Of a DNA stretch of 64,000 bases, positions 45,868-56,689 are shown in pieces (position 1 is the stretch's first letter; every line of letters begins with the position of its first letter). The position numbers and the translations under genes are program-made. The stretch is taken from NCBI GenBank assembly GCA_047495785.1, contig JBLDXI010000003.1, positions 1,550,001 to 1,614,000 on the forward strand. Reading direction: 5' to 3'. The notes under the pieces are model-generated. The model made no database searches, was not told the origin of the DNA, and worked only from the letters and a program-made list of their open reading frames with translations. Source of the stretch: Lepidodermella squamata. Its lineage: Eukaryota; Gastrotricha.

Positions 45868-46065
45868 CTTGCTTGAAGACGAGGCCGGCTTTAAGGCATA
45901 ATAGGTCAGCGCTATCAATTGTCATTGATCATAACTCATCAACAATGCTGTTGGTGTGAAAACGGAGATGTGAAGATAACAAGGCTACGAAGTCACAGCC
46001 TATTGTTAGAGCTTGAATATAATAGCCACAAAGGTGTAAGGCCTCAACTGACAACCGTCATCACA

Positions 46066-46131
46066 GGTTCCATGGTGTAGCGGTTAGCACTCTGGACTCT
46101 GAATCCAGCGACTCTATTCTCGATGGGACCT
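46066..46131 (+). pseudogene. tRNA-Gln pseudogene, T-arm shortened
   Basis: Matches the intact Gln-CTG gene up to GCGACTC, then lacks several bases of the T-arm (reads GACTCTATTCTCGATGGG), so the T-stem and loop cannot form. The anticodon is still CTG. Confidence 0.85.
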
Positions 46132-46416
46132 TGAACATTTATTTTTGTTGACTTCGGTTCCGGAAATTATTGATTTAAATGTGAGGACGGCTGAGAGTTA
46201 GAGACTAATCAGAAATTCGAAATAAAAATCTCGATGTTAGAAGATCATTTTTTGAATATCGGTTCCTCGATAGTTCACAATTGACGCATCAATTCTCCAT
46301 ATCATGCGCAATATGAAATTGATCTTTGGGTATGACTTTTTCAGGAATTTTTCAGGGCTGAAATTATTACTTCCTCTTCAAACTTTCAATCCTTCCATCT
46401 GTTAATCAGCATCTAA

Positions 46417-46830
46417 ATGCGCGCTACTCTCGCCATCGCTGCTATCGTCCTACTCGGACTCGGTAAATACTAAACGCCTTGACTCGTTCTTACTTTCTTG
46501 TTAACCTTTTAGCTTGCTCGGAGGCTATAAGGTCGAATCGAAGGAGATGCATCGCAACTACCACTAGAGCATCAGTGCCTAGGCTAGCCGGTCCTTCGAG
46601 AAGAACCGCAAGGCCTTTAGCAAGTGGCAAAGGAAGTTCGGCCTCAAGATGAACAAACGCCGCGGCTCCTACTGGAAATCGGTCTCGGTCTCGGTCTCGT
46701 TCTCTGGCAACAGGCGCAACGGTCTCAAGTTCGCCACGGCAAGGCCAACAAGAAGGCCGGCAGCAGGTGGGGCAACAAGTTCGGCTTCAACTTCAACCGA
46801 ATGGGCAGGGCCAACAAGAAAGACCAAGAT
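46417..46830 (+). pseudogene. SVSVS-family copy 3, degenerate
   Basis: Exon 1 (46417-46462) still encodes MRATLAIAAIVLLGLG with a good donor. Exon 2 after about 46514 is broken: bases are lost around the SEAKVWNVE region, a TAG follows MHRNYH, and several later deletions shift the frame. Recognisable pieces such as SVSVSFSGNR remain. The promoter TATA of copies 2 and 4 is mutated here. It lies 285 bp downstream of a decayed tRNA trio, so gene and tRNAs are decaying together. Confidence 0.85.
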
Positions 46831-47029
46831 TTTTCGCAATTTTGTATTTGCGGAGGGAAACTTCACTGAAGAAGAGAGCAAAGATGAGGACGCAAAAGCG
46901 TTTTTGCGACGTCGGGGCTATGCGCAAGTTTTTAAGCGAAATTTCATTGATAAAAAGCGTGGGTGAATTTTTTCGAAATTTTTTTGTTGAAAAAATGAAA
47001 ATCAACATTTTATCTACTGCGCTACTGAT

Positions 47030-47098
47030 CTACTTTCAATTCTTTCAATTCTTTCAGTTCCGCCAGTTCCGACAGTTCTGGCAATTCTAACAATTCCA
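47030..47098. repeat. Short tandem low-complexity repeat
   Basis: About seven imperfect 9-base units of the type TTTCAATTC / AGTTCCGCC / AGTTCTGGC. It ends just after the pseudogene region. No coding claim. Confidence 0.55.
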
Positions 47099-47489
47099 TT
47101 CTTAATTATATTAAATTTAACCCAACGAGGTATATTCCACTTTTATCCGTGATTGGGCTATCGAATGCCGGTTTCCGCAAGTCCGGACCCTTAACCATGA
47201 TTTATTGCTAATTTTGTAGTCACCTAGACTCCTGCTGGACGGAATTAGGTAACTCCGGCTGCCTCATCCAGGTAAACTAATACCAGAAGTTTTTGGTATC
47301 GTTCGATTCGTCTCAAATTCAGCTGAATTTAGAAGGAAATCATGAACCAGTTAAGCGAAACAAAGCAAATTTAGGAAAAGGGCGTGGTGTTCTAATTTTT
47401 GATGCCGAATTCGAAATTAACTTCGAAATCTCATACTTTTTACTCTGTAATTATTTGATTATGGGTACTGAGATGTGAAATTTTAATTT

Positions 47490-47940
47490 TTTTCATTTAC
47501 TGATTTGAATTCTGAGTTTTGAAAACATATTATTCAGACTGACTGTTTGTGGCTGATACCAGGGACTCGTCTGATTTTTGTGTGCATGAAAGCATTATTT
47601 GACGGTTTCCCTCGGAGCCTCATCACGTGACGCAGTATATGATAGAATATTGTATATAAACATGGAGACTGGAGACTGACAACAATAGGACATATCCATT
47701 GTTTACAGTTTAGTCTCCTAAAAATTATGACCTGTCAAAATGAACTAATATGGACAATATTTCCGTTGTTATTTTTATACATATGTAATATCCGCATCTA
47801 TTTGCGGCAAGTTACAAAGTCATGCAGATATTATAATATGTAAAGCCATCGTTATCCCGCTTAATCACGCCTAAATTAGAGTCCCTAAATCGTGACTTAC
47901 CCCGCCCGCAGCCTACGAATTTTTTCGCCTCACGTTTTAG
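47490..47940. repeat. Duplicated spacer block, copy 2
   Basis: Second copy of the block at 20010-20490, in the same orientation, with several small indels. Confidence 0.55.
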
Positions 47941-48231
47941 TGGCCAATCGGCTTTATTTTCGTTATTTAACCATCGCTTTGAACCTACGTAGGTTTGGGG
48001 CCTATATACTATTCATCCTTGACGCAAAAAAATCAACGCAACGTCCGATGTGCCAGACTTAAAGAGCGTTATCATTTTCTTATTGAGATTTTAGTAAAAA
48101 TTAAAAAATTTTCTTCGAGAAATGACGCATTTCTGCGTTTCTTGCTTTCTTGGATTTGGTCAGAAATCAACCATATATATTTTTCCCGTTATTTTTCGCT
48201 ATTTTTCATGCTTGTTGATAGTGCTTTGATA

Positions 48232-49344
48232 ATGGTTAAAATCGCTGTTTTATTCACCTGCGTCGCGCCGATTTATTTCCTCGGTCACGCGAACAGGTAA
48301 GATCATTTGTTAAAGGTCTTATTTTTGAGGGGCGAATTTTGGAATTTTCAATGGGCCTAAAACCACTTTTCGAAACTTTCAAGGATGCCATGATTAATCA
48401 GCATAATTTAACATAAATAATTGAAATTCTGTATGAGACGCATTTTTCGCTACCTTTAGAATTTATACAATGACCTAATTTCGCAGAAATATTCGACCTT
48501 GAGTTAATCTAAAATTAGGTTCCGCAACAGCCGAATTTGGTTTCGCAAAAGGATATTCTGAATATTTTTAAATTGAGTGAAATTTAAAAGAATATTATTC
48601 CTTTTATCGGAATCAAATATGTCTGCTGAGGAACCCAACGTGCGAAATGTTGATTTCCGAAGATTTCGAGAATTTGGGGCATCGTATGATTCGTATGATT
48701 TAGAATTACAATGCTCTTTGGAAGTTCTGAAAAGTTGTTTCAGGCCCAGTAAAAAAATCCAAAATTAGGTTCCACTCACTGTAACTTTGGTTTCGGTAAA
48801 AAGAGGACCCACAAATAAGTTGGCTTATTATATTTAGATTTTTTTTAATATTGGAAATTTTAAACTTAATTATCAAAGTGCCTATTTTTAGTAGTTTTTA
48901 ACTATTATTACATAATTTTCAAAAGTTAAATTTGCTATTTCACGAATTTTTTGGGTTTACCTGGTTAGGGTTAGGTCTGGGTTTTGGGGTTAGTTTTGAA
49001 AAAACTTAGGCAAAAATAGAGAAAAAGTACCGCATAATTATGTGCACCCTTTAATTATTGTATAATTTATTAGCTTCGCCGTAATGGAAAATCGTGCTGG
49101 CTCATACAGCGCCCCGGCTCGAATGCCTTCCCGAGATGACATCGCAGCCTTACGCCGTATAGCCGCTGTGGTTAAATCGCGAAATGACGAGACAATAACG
49201 CCGCTATCGTCGCTAATGCAGCAGTCTAACAGCAACAAGCTGGCTCACTACAACAAACCGATTTATGCTGTTGAACTCAACCCTCGACCGGCTAAAAAGA
49301 TTCAGCCGATTTTCACGCATGTTCAGTTTGCAGGAGGCCGATGA
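48232..49344 (+). CDS. Secreted peptide precursor, 2 exons (paralogue of the gene at 2.4 kb)
   Basis: 111-residue precursor from exons 48232-48296 (65 nt) and 49074-49344, with a GT-AG phase-2 intron of 777 bp. Exon 1 is a signal peptide, MVKIAVLFTCVAPIYFLGH; an in-frame ATG at 48208 would add eight residues. Exon 2 carries SFAVMENRAGSYSAPARMPS and RDDIAALRRIAAVVKSRND, which aligns with the gene at 2368-3985 over about 30 residues. The exon structure and phase are identical, but the C-terminal halves are unrelated. Only the block beginning after the R or KR site is conserved, so it is the likely bioactive region. Here the preceding site is ENR rather than MKR, so cleavage may be monobasic. 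Family not recognised. Confidence 0.72.
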
Positions 49345-49910
49345 TTGGCCGATATTATCTAAAACTATTTTTGTTGATACTTACATGGAACTATTCAGAT
49401 AGGGACACAATGTTACTATTTAAAATTTTATTTATTTTACTTTTATTTTATTTTTGCTCAGGCCGAAAATGTCGACAGTGTATACATTAATTTTATTTTG
49501 CTTTTTTTCTGATCGGGATCAGGCTGTTTTTGTTGAATGGTTGCTATAGAAAAAGATTAGAGGGATTTTCTAAATAATTCTAAAATATTGCACTCAACCT
49601 GTTTCTCTCTTAATCTGGTTAATGTATAACAAATTTCTCGAAAGTCTTCGTAGATGATCGTTCGCTTGATGATCAAAGGTCTGTGTTAGAGCTACCAATA
49701 GATTTCAAATAAAAATAGAATATTTTTTCATGATCTCAAAATGGCTATCGATAAAGAATTAGGGCGAAAAATGGCCTATAGTGAAAACCATTTGATGCAA
49801 ATAACAACATCTTTAACAGACCTAACGTTGATACATTTTTGTCCTGGAAATAATTTTTTATTTGGTAACTTGTTCAAAATCATCATTCACGATAGGAAGT
49901 TATCAAGTAT
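49345..49910. other. Intergenic, nothing recognised
   Basis: AT-rich 3' flank between two convergent genes. The small frame at 49741-49941 has no support. Confidence 0.45.
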
Positions 49911-50409
49911 TCAGTTGGAAGCGCTGACCGACTTGCTGTAGGAGTACGAGCCCTTCTTGTTGGCCTTGCCCTTTCCGTTGAAGTTGTAGCCGAACTTGTT
50001 GCCGAAGTTGTGGCCCCACCTGTTGCCGGCCTTCTTGCCGTGACGGCCGAACTTGCGACCGCCGTAGTTGCGCCTGTTGCCAGAGAACGAGACCGAGACG
50101 GAGACCGATTTCGAGTAGGAGCCGCGGCGGTTGTTCATCTTGCGGCCGACCTTCTTGCCGTGGTGGCGCTTCGGAGCGGCACGCCACTTGCCGAAGGCCT
50201 TGCGGTTCTTCTCGAAGGACCGGCTCGCCGAGACACTGGTGCTCTTGTGGTAGTTGCGGTGCATCTCTTTCGACTCGACATTCCACACCTTGGCCTCAGA
50301 GTAGGCTGGGGAAAATGAGAAAAATAATTCGGAAATCCAGAATCAGGGGGATTTTGTATTTACCAAGTCCGAGCAGAATGACAACAGCGATGGCGAGGAT
50401 AGCGCGCAT
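49911..50409 (-). CDS. SVSVS-family basic secreted protein, copy 4 (intact)
   Basis: The only fully intact family member: 146 residues from exons 50364-50409 and 49911-50305 (58-bp GT-AG intron, phase 1). Signal peptide MRAILAIAVVILLGLG, then a mature chain opening AYSEAKVWNVESKEMH. It continues with SVSASRSFEKNRKAFGKWRA, KRHHGKKVGRKMNNRRG, SVSVSVSFSGNRRNYGG and a FGNKFGYNFN block, and ends SYSYSKSVSASN. It has no Cys and very few acidic residues; it is strongly cationic, with alternating Ser-Val and aromatic-Gly/Asn repeats. The TATA box is at 50490-50497. Downstream on the minus-strand side it converges with the peptide precursor at 48.2-49.3 kb. Upstream lies an inverted tRNA trio. No known family recognised. 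Confidence 0.82.
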
Positions 50410-50489
50410 TTCGGTTAATATATGGATTTCCAAGATTGAGAAATAGAAGAAGAAATAACTTGATGATTCCATCGGCCGAATACCCACAA

Positions 50490-50497
50490 TTTATATA
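50490..50497 (-). promoter_or_regulatory. TATA box of SVSVS copy 4
   Basis: TATATAAA on the minus strand, about 85 bp before the ATG, in the same conserved block (CTTCGGGTATATAAATTGTG) as copy 2. Confidence 0.65.
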
Positions 50498-50852
50498 CCC
50501 GAAGATTTATTTCATATCGCGCAGTTCAATTAGTTCTTGCGGCTAACTGATATTTCTCAGCAAATAATTATCAGAAGGCGATTATTCTCGCTTCAACATG
50601 AATATTTGATTTGGTGGCACCTCAGCGCCGCAAGAGCATCACAACGTGTTTCCGCGAGGGTTGATTAGTGCATGCATATTCCATCTTTTTAAGAATTTTA
50701 TGGTTTTGAAATCTTTCGCGAGGTCTGCGCGGAAAAACATGTGCGAAGGTACCAATACACCGCAATTACACCGAAAAATTCTTTGCAGAACTAAAAGATG
50801 TGGCTAATCAGAAGTAAAAATGAGGGCAATAATATTCGAATTGAAAAAATCA

Positions 50853-50924
50853 AGGTCCCATCGAGAATCGAACTCGAGTCGCTGGATTCAGAGTCCAGAG
50901 TGCTAACCGCTACACCATGGAACC
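50853..50924 (-). tRNA. tRNA-Gln(CTG)
   Basis: 72 bp, identical to the copies at 23161 and 42416, inverted. The flanking spacer matches that of the 22.7-kb trio in reverse. Confidence 0.93.
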
Positions 50925-51134
50925 TGCGATAGGATTGAGGTTACTAGTTCAATCCTTATAGCTGTGGCTATGCTATTCAAGCTTCACAACAACAGGCCGT
51001 GACTTCATAGCCTTGTTATCTCCATATCTCCGTTTTCACACCAAAAGCATGTGTTGATGAGTATGCTCAATGGCCTGTTGTCATTAACAAAGTTAGCCTA
51101 TTATGCCTTAAAGCCGGTCTCATATTCAAGCAAG

Positions 51135-51205
51135 GCATCGGTGGTTCAGTGGTAGAATTCTCGCCTGCCACGCGGGAGGCCCGGGTTCGATTCCCGGCCG
51201 ATGCA
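51135..51205 (+). tRNA. tRNA-Gly(GCC)
   Basis: 71 bp, identical to the other Gly copies. It is opposite in strand to Gln, as in every trio. Confidence 0.93.
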
Positions 51206-51295
51206 AGCTACGTTTTTATTACAAAAAATAATCCGATTTTTTCACAATTTCAGCGAGATTTCGCTCAGTGCGCTAAAAAATGAATCATCATCGCT

Positions 51296-51367
51296 AGGCC
51301 CAGGCGGGAAATAAACCCGCGATCTCGTGGTGACGAGACAAACGCTCTACCACAAAGCTACTGAGCC
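51296..51367 (-). pseudogene. tRNA-Thr pseudogene, anticodon stem mutated
   Basis: Full length, but on the minus strand the anticodon arm reads TTTGTCTCGTCACCACGAGA instead of TCTGTCTCGTAAACAGAAGA, so the 5-bp anticodon stem is lost. The D-arm and T-arm also carry changes (GGTTTATTTCC). Confidence 0.82.
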
Positions 51368-51944
51368 AATAGTCCTCTTTCATTCAAATCGTTAAATTTA
51401 AATTGACTGAAATCCATGATTAACTTTATTTGCTCCCGCTATCATTATCGCTATAAAATTACGACCTGTCAGCATGAACGGATACCATGCTCCATTTCAT
51501 ATGTTATTCTTTAAGTAAGTTTTATTCGAAGCTTTCAGCGTTATAAGACCAGCAGGAATGGTCACTTTTCCGAAGCTATAATATTGTTAGCATGTTTGAA
51601 TTATTTTAGCGAGTTAAGTTTCAATTAGTAGGCTTCAACTTTACGTGAACAATTTCAACTCCGATTATTTAACGACGCAATAATAAGTAAATAGGGCGAA
51701 TTAGGCTTATGTTAGAAGTGCATGAATCAGCAATATCATCGCATTATTGCTAGTTTCCGGCTATCACATATAATGAGAAGGCAAAGTCTCTTTCCGGTCT
51801 TTCAGAAAAGTGATCTTCACGGGAACGCCGCCAAATAAAGTTTATGGCTTGTTTGAACAGAGCACCGCATGGGAAGAAAGACAATCGTCCGACATAGCAT
51901 AACCGTTCACGATACTCACACCTAGGAAAACGAGAATGTAGGAA

Positions 51945-54900
51945 TCAAAGTAGAACATTTTCGGGAGCCTTACAATTTTTTTCAATACTGTCCTCAGGCT
52001 TGCCGCCGGCCCAACTTACAACTGAGTTATCCTTCGGTATTTGTTGCCATTTAAGCGTGACGTATTCTTGGGGAGGACGAAACGCGGCGATGAAGATACG
52101 ATTAATAGATTTCTCCTTCATCAAGGCTATTGCTTGAGCATACCGTTCTGGGGTAGTTAGGTAAGCTATCGGTGAATCCTCATAATCATACTGAGTCTCA
52201 TCGGGCGGGCATTGCGTGCCCGGCGCGGAGAAGTAAATGACACTGCCCTGTTCGTGAATAAATAAGCGTCATCAACGGCAGAGGAACAATGACTCACGTT
52301 TCGGCAAAGAGCCACATTCGCTGCTTGGCTGTCTTCACAATCAATCACTATATAACCGGACCAACGGGGGCTATATACCAGCCCAACGCCTGTAATTTAC
52401 AAAAGGGCAAAAAAGTAATGGTAGATGGCATTTTTACGAGCTTAGCAATAGCATACAGGACAAAATTGAACCCTGATCATCAATGATCAAGTTTCATAGC
52501 TCATAGTCATTTTTATCTTATGTCAAAATGAATATGTAACTGCCTTCCATCTGTGACTTCTGCGTGAAGTGTTTGCCCAAGAGGATTAAAGGGGGATAAA
52601 GGACGACGATTAGTGCACTTGCTGAAGAAAAATCGCAACCTTTCCAACTTTAACCACTTACCCTGCATTCGCTCATGTGAGCCAATTCATAAAAGGCCCT
52701 GCCCTTTATTACAGCTCTGTCCTATATTTTTGTCCTGCCTATAATTCGTAAAATACGGAATATTATATATTATCAAAATGCTACCATCAGCACCATCGAA
52801 AATCCCTGAAGGCCGATTTACCTACATTTCTAACCCTTTATTTACCTGTTTGAACAATTTTGAAATGAATCTAATTATAATGAATGAATCCCCGGTTTCA
52901 ACAGACAACTTTTTGCCGATTTCGTGGAGAATAACTGATTTTCTGCCCTTTTTCGGAGCTGATTCACGCCAACCTAAAGAGCCCCTATCTCGTTGTAGCA
53001 GCCCTCATGGCTGAACAGGCTGTACCTTTACATGTTTTAGAAGATGCTGAAAAAAATGTCGTCGCCACAGGTGTCAAACCTGGAGGTCAGCATTTTTGGT
53101 GAGCACCTCGACGATTCATCAGACGGTTTGAAAATTAGTGACGCTGTTAAGAAGTCATTTCGCTTTCGAATTATTCTGATAATTTCGAATTCCAATTACC
53201 CTGGTCAGCTGGTGTTGCGCAACTTTCTTATATTTCGAAATGTATAAAAATGACATCATTGGCCCCATTTAATGGCAATTTGTCTTAGAATAGCTGATTT
53301 AGCAGGATACGCCACCCCTGAGAACTGCCGACTGACCATCAGGTAGAAATCTTGCTCAGCTACCGGATTACGGCATCTGGTGAACCCCTGACCCTGAGGT
53401 AACCTTGCCCCTACGAGAAACGAGAAACATGTGAGCGATAGGTCACTAAGAAGGCCTTAGTACTTAGTGTAACACAGTTTTCAGTAAAGTTAGAATTAGC
53501 GCGCTTACATGTGGAAATCCCTGGTTGGAATGGTAAATACCAGCCAGGATATGTCTGCGAGGCATTACCATCTGCTGCCACGTCCCAGGTAAAACGCGTC
53601 CCATCAAACCAAAGCCACATGCGGGTGCCGCTGATCCAAACGTTAGCGCCATTAGCAGCAGCCACTGCTGCTGCAAATTCGTCACGTGTCATTATGTCCG
53701 CTAGCTCAGCACCAAGGTTCCGACACGCTTGAATGGATTCAAGAAATCCGAGAGCACCAGCGCTCTCAGCCAGGAAGTACTTGGGAAGTACCACTAAATG
53801 GGAAACAGTTTTTAACTCCAGTTGTCATGTGTTTGTAAATCCTCATCATTGCTGACTCACCGCTACAATCTGAGCCATTGAATCCACGAGGGCAGTTGCA
53901 AGTGCTGATATTTCCAACGACCACACACGTACCGCCATTCTGGCAGTTCAATGTGCATAAAACTGGGAGGGAAAAACGAAATGATTATCGTAATCAAACG
54001 TTATTGCTGGTTCTTAATCTGGGCTGTTTACCAACATAAAACCTATGAAGAACATACCGTTCTCGCATAATGTCCCATTGAAGCCGGAAAAGCAGTCGCA
54101 AGTTCTTGTCACAGGGTTATAAATGCCATTTACACATTGGAGCTGTCAACAAATTCGATACAATCACGCCGCCTTAACAATAATAGCAGAGCAAGGAAAT
54201 TTACTTTCTGAGCCAGGTCTGTCATGCAGCTGGCGTAGTTGCTAGCAAAGTCGCGAGACGCAGAATATACGAGAATCTGTTGAAAAATTCCAAGGTCAAA
54301 GCAAAAAAAAAAACGGGCATTTATTGACAAACTCGTTGGGATCCTGTAGGGCATTGACTGTAACAGAGATCGACACTACCTGTTCGGCACCAGGCAGCGA
54401 ACTGAAAAAGACTTACGATTAAAGGCATATCACAAAGTTGATATTACACTGAATAATATGGCAAAGCTTTTATTATTAAAAGTAAAACACTATATCGAAT
54501 GAGAAATGAGGGAAATAAACACCGCGTCCGTTTCAGGCTGATTTGTAGGAATTAGCAGAATCCTTTAGTTTGATGATGGTCCATGGTCTACTCTAAATCC
54601 CTTTTCTCTATATGAACGCAAAGCGCGTCAAATAAGTGTACTCACCCATAATAGGCAGTTAGCTTTGTTTCGGTAGACGCCGGGCGAAAACTCTGCGGTT
54701 TCATTGGCGATGCAGCGCGAAGTGCTCAAACGGCAAGCTGTGAATTGACGAGTGACAGCGTTGAAGCAGCGGATGTGCGGTTTCACAGCGGCAGCATATT
54801 CGCCTGCAACGGGAATACAATAACATGCTTGAGGAATGTGATTATCAACTTACTATTGATACTTGCCAGGCATGCTTCAAGGCTCGGAATCCCAACCGAT

Positions 54901-55919
54901 TTCGCGAACTGTGATCAAGTTTGCGATTACGAATCGACAATTTGTTATTAAAGTTTCTATACCGTATCACTTGGACAGAGAATGCTGCTTGGAACGCAGG
55001 TAACAAACTTTTGAGCCGAGTTGAAACACGTGTCAAATGTTCCATTCTACGCATTTGTGATCATTCTAACCAATGCTTATAAATAATCAGCTGTTTTGTA
55101 CCTGGAAGGCGTTGAAATCTGTAGTGCAGCTCGCTAAATTTGACTTGAACGGAATAAAGCCATTGTAAGAGCTTCCTATCTGGAAAACAGAACCAAACCT
55201 CATATAGGAATAAGGAAGAAACATGTTAGAATAATATGGCTTTCTTATCAGCGCCTTGAATTTGTTTTGATTTGAGATTTACAGCTTAGAATTTAAATGA
55301 CGGACCTCTTTCAATCAATCGAAATTGTCTAGTTTAATATTAAATCTAATTTAATTGAAAAATGGCTGTGCACAATAATAGACATGTCGTAAAAAACCGT
55401 TGATGAGACAATTCAGAGGATTCCGTGTTGATTTCGAAATTAGGAAATTATCGAAAAAGGTAGAATGGCATGAATCAAGTTCGCCGAATTTTAAACTATT
55501 TGTTATAATCTTGATGTAAAAAACTCACCATAACTTCGGTGGTTTTGCTGCATCCAGGTGAGCCCGGTCGGCAAGTCGCTGCGTTGGTGTCATATCTGTA
55601 GCACAATCTAGCAGTCTACCAGGAAAAACATCCATCTAAAAGCCGAATCGATATGCAAAAATAGCATACAGCCTTCAAACAACTGCTTTGATCAGAAATG
55701 CTGCTTCCAACCTGACCAAAAATGAACAAAAACAATGAATTATTCGGGCAATTGTTTCGAATTAACTTGATATTCGCGTAATTGCTGGCAACCGCTCGGT
55801 AACTCGCGGCAATTGATGAACGTGTCGTCGAATTGTGAGAAGCAGCGAGCCCAGTCGCCGCAAAGCACGCATTCGCTGGTCGATAGGAATACAATCACAA
55901 TCGCGAAAAAATCTCGCAT
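51945..55919 (-). CDS. Secreted Cys-rich/EGF/C-type lectin mosaic protein, gene 2, 13 exons, short C-terminus
   Basis: Paralogue of gene 1 with the same exon order and phases. Exon 1 is 55767-55919 (MRDFFAIVIVFLSTSE signal, CGDWARCFSQFDDTFINC) and exon 2 is 55529-55615. The Cys-rich exons follow (CFNSAQKFVTC, CFNAVTRQFTAC), then two EGF exons (CDCFSGFNGTLC; NGGTC..CNCPRGFNGSDC). The first lectin domain is 53509-53793 plus 52298-52389 (IQACRNLGAELADIMTRDEF, NVWISGTRMWLWFDG), and the last exon is 51945-52247. The whole chain is open, but it stops at NCKAPENVLL, where gene 1 continues about 25 residues to a final Cys; a one-base difference near 51950 makes the TGA. Intron 2 lacks the foldback element of gene 1. 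The second lectin domain is thus probably incomplete. Confidence 0.75.
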
Positions 55920-55933
55920 TTTTCGCTCAGAAA

Positions 55934-56302
55934 AATGATAAATAATTCCGATTTTTCAAAAGCGTCCAGGAAAAATGAAATTGGTTAAAAAATCCAAGCA
56001 TGGCACGGCTTAACAATTGTCGCACGTGCGTGACTAACGGATGTTTTTCTCGAATTGAATTTTTACACGCTTCCAAGTCCGTTATTCGTCACGTGCTATT
56101 TTTTGAAGAGGCAGCAGCTTTTCTCCCAACCGGCAATTTGATTTCCGAGCACGCGAAAAAATGGCACGTGGTGAGTGGGTTGTTTATCGGATTTGGAAGA
56201 GTGTGAAATACTTGTCGAGAAAAACATCCGGTGGTCGCATGTGACGCTATAGCGGTGATCTCATTCTTCCTAGACGTGTTTTAAAAATTCCAAATTATTT
56301 AT
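55934..56302. mobile_element. Inverted-repeat element, about 369 bp (copy 2)
   Basis: Diverged second copy of 19241-19609. Shared blocks include GGATGTTTTTCTCGAATT, ACACGCTTCCAAGTCCG and GTCACGTGCTATTTTT. The arms have diverged more than in copy 1, and copy 2 has an insertion in the centre. Confidence 0.7.
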
Positions 56303-56689
56303 TTTTTTTTCAGCAAAATGCGATATTATCAAAGTGCTGGCAAAGTCAAGAAGGTTGCAATAAAAATTCAATTTCCTTTACAACTTCAAACTTCAACACT
56401 GGGCAGAAATTTCCTACTTTTTTTACTCGGTAGTTTACTCGGTCAAACAAAGGTGTTTGATAACTGATAAGAGAGATTGCAGGCTCATCGCATCCTGGTC
56501 GACCAGACCGCGACGCTTCGGCGGACTTCGGTCGTAACATGAATATGAGTTGTTCCGAAAATTTTATAATCCATTTTCGGCCATCAGGTCCGCAGTCCGC
56601 ACATTTCTCCGCGCTGAGGATAACATTTCGAGTATATTATTATAAATCATTTAAAGGAAAGGAAACAAAACAAAACGAAAGTAAGCTGA

